Assembly: GCF_043951865.1 (NCBI RefSeq)
Contig: NZ_JBINJF010000037.1
Coordinates: 1-27,802, forward strand
Source: JAMQKA01 sp043951865
GTDB taxonomy: Bacteria > Bacteroidota > Rhodothermia > Balneolales > Balneolaceae
Length of the DNA: 27,802 bases
Direction: 5' to 3'
Part shown: piece by piece, positions 25,386 through 27,802 of the stretch
Position numbering within the stretch: position 1 is the stretch's first letter
Layout of the letters: every line of letters begins with the position of its first letter
Position numbers and translations under genes: made by a program
The notes under the pieces: model-generated
The model's input: only the letters and a program-made list of their open reading frames with translations
Databases searched by the model: none
What the model was told of the DNA's origin: nothing

Positions 25386-25961
25386 ATGAGTGACAAGTTA
25401 CTTTTCGAAAAAGTTAAAGATGGGGATGAGGAGGCTTTTGAAGAGCTATTTGATAAATACTACGAACCCCTGGTGCGATTTGTATGGGGATATGTCAAAT
25501 CAGAGGCCATTGCTGAAGAAATAGTCCAGGAATTATTTCTGAAGGTATGGCGAATAAGCACGACCCTGACAATCCAGACCTCAATTAAATCATATCTATA
25601 CAGGGCAGGAAGGAATATGAGTTTAAACCACTTGAAACACCGGGATACAGAGCAAGAGTGGGAAGAAGAAAAAAAAGCCCTGCATAAGAACCAGCCAAGG
25701 GAGTCCAAATTAGACAGAAATCTCCACTACAAAATGCTGCTCAAGGAAGTTGAACAAGCCATTCAAGATCTGCCCGAAAGGCGCAGGCTCATATTTGTCC
25801 TGAGCCGGCACCAGGACATGACCTACAAGGAGATTGCCGATTTTTTGGATATTTCAGAAAATACCGTAGACACACAGATCAGAAGAGCACTGGCTACCCT
25901 GAGGGAGCGCTTTTCTGAGTTGTTGGTTTCGTTAATTGTGTTTTCCAGTCTCATGGTCTGA
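25386..25961 (+). CDS. Second ECF RNA polymerase sigma factor, FecI-like
   Basis: An ECF sigma factor of 191 residues, separate from the one at 862. Region 2 spans about residues 17-85 (AFEELFDKYYEPLVRFVWGY, AEEIVQELFLKVW) and region 4 about 123-175 (DLPERRRLIFVLSRHQDMTY, KEIADFLDISENTVDTQIRR). The tail (ELLVSLIVFSSLMV) is unusually hydrophobic. ATG 25386 is the natural start. A partner anti-sigma gene of the FecR type begins only at 27477, about 1.5 kb downstream, with repeats B and C in between; in the first locus this gap is 128 bp. Whether the pair still functions together is inferred from order and strand. Confidence 0.92.
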   Translation: MSDKLLFEKVKDGDEEAFEELFDKYYEPLVRFVWGYVKSEAIAEEIVQELFLKVWRISTTLTIQTSIKSYLYRAGRNMSLNHLKHRDTEQEWEEEKKALHKNQPRESKLDRNLHYKMLLKEVEQAIQDLPERRRLIFVLSRHQDMTYKEIADFLDISENTVDTQIRRALATLRERFSELLVSLIVFSSLMV

Positions 25962-26071
25962 ATCTTCAAGGTGTCCGGATATAAAACGAGTCTTAAAAGC
26001 GGGGTACTCTGTTCGAAATGAATTAGAGACCGTTTTAAAAGTCACGCTAGCCTCTTACCCCAACCCGAGTT

Positions 26072-26427
26072 GTCCCTTTTGGCTTGATCCAAAAGGAACC
26101 AAAAATTCAAGGCGGTGAATGGGGCAAACGCTGCCGCCTGTGCAGGCGTGGAGAGGTAGAGAACGAAGCCCTTTCTAAAACCCCCGGGGTTTCCGGTCCG
26201 CAAAAGCGGTCCTGGTAGTAACGGGCAGCCACCGTTGAAGAAAAACCCCGAGGGTTTCGAACAACGCTTTCCTCCCAACCCTGCCAGGTTTCCTTTTCAA
26301 GAAAAGCAGCCCATTTAAGACAAAGCGGCCCTTTTTAATCATACAAACCTCGCAGGTTTCGAGCCGAGCTGGCCATCAGACAAGGTATACCGGCAGGATC
26401 TCCGCGCCCCATTCAAGGCCGGAAAGA
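26072..26427 (-). repeat. Structured intergenic repeat, copy B (inverted relative to A)
   Basis: The reverse complement aligns with copy A. It starts with the hairpin GTCCCTTTTGG / CCAAAAGGAAC (26072-26099) and continues with GAATGGGGC pairing with GCCCCATTC near 26406-26414. Inside are four palindromes: AAACCCCCGGGGTTT (26178-26192), AAACCCCGAGGGTTT (26243-26257), AACCCTGCCAGGTTT (26277-26291) and AAACCTCGCAGGTTT (26345-26359). It is longer than copy A by roughly one palindrome unit. Confidence 0.85.
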
Positions 26428-26612
26428 CCAGGTTGTATATTTTGTAGCTTGCTCGCTCGTCAGACAGAACTTCTTCCGGTCTTGGGCATGGTGCTATAAC
26501 TCGTTCAAACGATCTCCCCTTCGAAATTCATCATTTCTAATTCTTCATTCATAATTCCCATCCTCCGCCAGCGGTTTTTTAAGGTTCGTTTTTTCTTCGA
26601 TGAAAAAATGAA
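26401..26612 (+). repeat. Direct repeat, first unit (ends in GAAC hairpin)
   Basis: This stretch recurs almost unchanged at 26832-27033. It begins in the shared arm TCCGCGCCCCATTCAAGG, passes through ACAGAACTTCTTCCGGTC and CGATCTCCCCTTCGAAATTC, and ends in a hairpin built on GTTCGTTTTTTCTTCGATG and AAAAAATGAAC, the same kind that ends R1 and R2. Confidence 0.88.
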
Positions 26613-26673
26613 CAAGGAAAGATGATTAAAAAGCCTGAATGTGAAAAAGGGGACTATTTTCCCAACACGAGGT

Positions 26674-26852
26674 GTCCCTTTTGGCTTGATCCAAAAGGGA
26701 CGAAAAAATCAAGGTGGTGAATGGGCCAAACGCTACAGCCTCAGCAGGCGTGGATGTTGATGGTCCGTCACGCAAGTTGCCCGCTATCAAAACCTTCACC
26801 GGTGCAACATCCACCCCCGCCTGCTTCGGCCTCCGCGCCCCATTCAAGGCCG
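26674..26852 (-). repeat. Structured intergenic repeat, copy C
   Basis: Same orientation as copy B. Perfect hairpin GTCCCTTTTGG / CCAAAAGGGAC at 26674-26701, then the GAATGGG arm pairing with CCCATTC near 26840. The interior is unlike A and B: AGCAGGCG plus TGGATGTTG (26743-26759) pairs with CAACATCCA (26805-26813) and CGCCTGCT (26818-26825), a 17-bp stem interrupted by a 4-base bulge. None of the AAACC-N5-GGTTT palindromes is present. Confidence 0.82.
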
Positions 26853-27033
26853 GAAAGGCCAGGTTGTATATTTTTAGCTTGCTCCCTCGTTAGACAGAAC
26901 TTCTTCCGGTCTTGGGCATGGTGCTATAACTCGTTCAAACGATCTCCCCTTCGAAATTCATTATTTTTAATTCTTCATTCATAATTCCCATCCTCAGCGG
27001 CTTTTTTTCGTTTTTCTTCGATGAAAAAATGAA
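26832..27033 (+). repeat. Direct repeat, second unit (ends in GAAC hairpin)
   Basis: Near-identical to 26401-26612 at an offset of 431 bp, with a few substitutions and small deletions near the final hairpin. Together with copies B and C it makes two tandem composite units between the second sigma and fecR genes. Confidence 0.88.
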
Positions 27034-27072
27034 CAAAGAAAACCCTAAACAACCGGGGCAATAGCTCCTGTG

Positions 27073-27150
27073 AAAAAAGATACCATCTTATACAAAAAAA
27101 GATACCATCTTAAGGAGAAAAAGATACCATCTTTTTTGTCAGAAGATACC
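27073..27150 (+). repeat. Four-unit 22-bp tandem array
   Basis: GATACC occurs at 27079, 27101, 27123 and 27145, exactly 22 bp apart. The first three units share A-runs and GATACCATCTT, which contains the palindrome AAGAT-ACC-ATCTT; the fourth keeps only AAGATACC. The spacing equals about two helical turns, so all copies face the same side of the DNA. It lies about 330 bp upstream of the second fecR gene. Too short and regular for CRISPR. Confidence 0.8.
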
Positions 27151-27476
27151 GGCATAATATCGAGTAGATAAAAAACCCTCTGCCGGGCAGGAGAGGGGGG
27201 AGGGCTGTATCGCGGGAGATCCCGTTGCCAGCCGGCGTCTTCAACCGTCAGCTGTCCCGTACGCGGGGGAGAGTGCCTTGCGTCGCCTTCGCAATTCATC
27301 ATTCTTACTCCTTCATTCATCATTCCTCATTCCCATTCCCTGCGGGTGACGGGTGATAAACACATTTATCAAAGAATTTTTCCCAGGCAGCTGTCACGGT
27401 AACCACAGATGTAGTTGTCATTGTAGTAAGAACGCAGGAAAAATAATGATAACATTCGCCTTAATAGCAGATTACC
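27151..27476. other. Spacer before the second fecR gene
   Basis: Contains a GC-rich block, then simple ATTCATCATTC-type repeats near 27294-27340 like those in the other repeat flanks. A reading frame on the - strand (27045-27323) covers these low-complexity sequences and the 22-bp array and is not credible as a gene. No good copy of the ACAGGGTACAG promoter block was found. Confidence 0.4.
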
Positions 27477-27802
27477 GTGGGTTTACGTGAGATATATCCC
27501 GAACAGATAAAACGATATGTGACCGGTGAGTACTCCCGGGAAGATGAAAAGTTCGTTAATGAGTGGCTTGATGAAGATCCCGCTCGCGAGGAGGAGCTGG
27601 AAGAGCTGCAAAACCTCTGGGACATTTCGGGAAACGTGTTGAAGATGGGAAACAAGAGGCGTGCCTGGGATATTATCAGAGAGCAGATCAAAAGGGAGAA
27701 AAAGACTGATAAATTTGAGTATGGACCGGTTCCCAGGCAGTTGGATAGAAGGAGAGCAAACCCGCTGGGCATGCTGTTGCGAATAGCTGCAGTACTGCTG
27801 GT
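27477..27802 (+). CDS. FecR-family anti-sigma factor, N-terminal part (runs off window)
   Basis: Only the first 108 residues are present. They match the start of the FecR protein at 1605 in layout: an N-terminal helical sigma-binding region (YPEQIKRYVTGEYSREDEKF, VNEWLDEDPAREEELEELQN), an RAWDIIREQIKRE segment matching the AWDAFRREH of the first copy, and the beginning of a membrane helix (MLLRIAAVLL) at the window edge. An in-frame stop (TAG at 27465) and no ATG leave GTG 27477 as the likely start. It is the probable partner of the sigma factor at 25386, and a second susC would be expected beyond the edge. Confidence 0.85.
   Translation, partial: MGLREIYPEQIKRYVTGEYSREDEKFVNEWLDEDPAREEELEELQNLWDISGNVLKMGNKRRAWDIIREQIKREKKTDKFEYGPVPRQLDRRRANPLGMLLRIAAVLL

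Noticed and set aside
27073..27150. CRISPR array
   Set aside because: The units are only 22 bp apart with no unique spacers of normal size, and no cas genes are present.
27045..27323. 92-codon frame on the - strand near the right end
   Set aside because: It translates the 22-bp array and simple ATTCATC-type repeats; composition is that of repeat DNA.

Overview
The window is a piece of a Bacteroidota-type chromosome, possibly Balneolia/Rhodothermota or a marine Cytophagia-like lineage. The signs are a SusC/SusD pair with FecI/FecR control, many lipoproteins, sulfatases in tandem, and large structured intergenic repeats. Taxonomy is inferred from gene style only.

Layout. Positions 1-861 hold a structured repeat (copy A) and a candidate ECF promoter. 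From 862 to 20595 nearly everything is on the + strand and forms one polysaccharide utilization locus: ECF sigma factor, FecR anti-sigma factor, SusC-type TonB-dependent transporter with an STN signalling domain, SusD-like lipoprotein, three formylglycine sulfatases, an exported L-rhamnose/L-fucose mutarotase-like lipoprotein, a GH29 alpha-L-fucosidase, a GH43/GH117-like beta-propeller lipoprotein, an SSS-family sodium/solute symporter, an L-fuconate dehydratase of the enolase superfamily, and a Gfo/Idh/MocA oxidoreductase. A 1111-residue FG-GAP/ASPIC lipoprotein lies on the - strand (21373-24708). A second ECF sigma gene follows at 25386, then about 1.5 kb of repeats. A second FecR gene starts at 27477 and runs off the right edge, so another such locus probably begins there.

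How the genes fit together (inference). The outer-membrane SusC/SusD complex would bind and import sulfated, fucose-containing oligosaccharides. The sulfatases and the two glycosidases would release L-fucose, the mutarotase would equilibrate its anomers, and the symporter would take it up. The non-phosphorylating route through L-fuconate (dehydratase plus an NAD(P)-dependent dehydrogenase) would degrade it. The STN domain of SusC, FecR and the sigma factor form the usual ligand-sensing transenvelope switch. A nearly identical promoter-like element precedes both the sigma gene and fecR.

The most unusual content is between the genes. At least six copies of a family of long nested-stem elements each sit beside a GTTC...GAAC hairpin. 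Two of them (12255-12570 and 14814-15130) are direct repeats bracketing the mutarotase-fucosidase pair and show a compensatory base-pair change. Copies A and B are inverted and bracket the whole locus. There is also a MITE-like element with 17-bp inverted ends directly before the fuconate dehydratase start, a set of short palindromes of the form AAACC-N5-GGTTT, and a four-unit 22-bp tandem array. No tRNA, rRNA, CRISPR array or transposase gene was seen.
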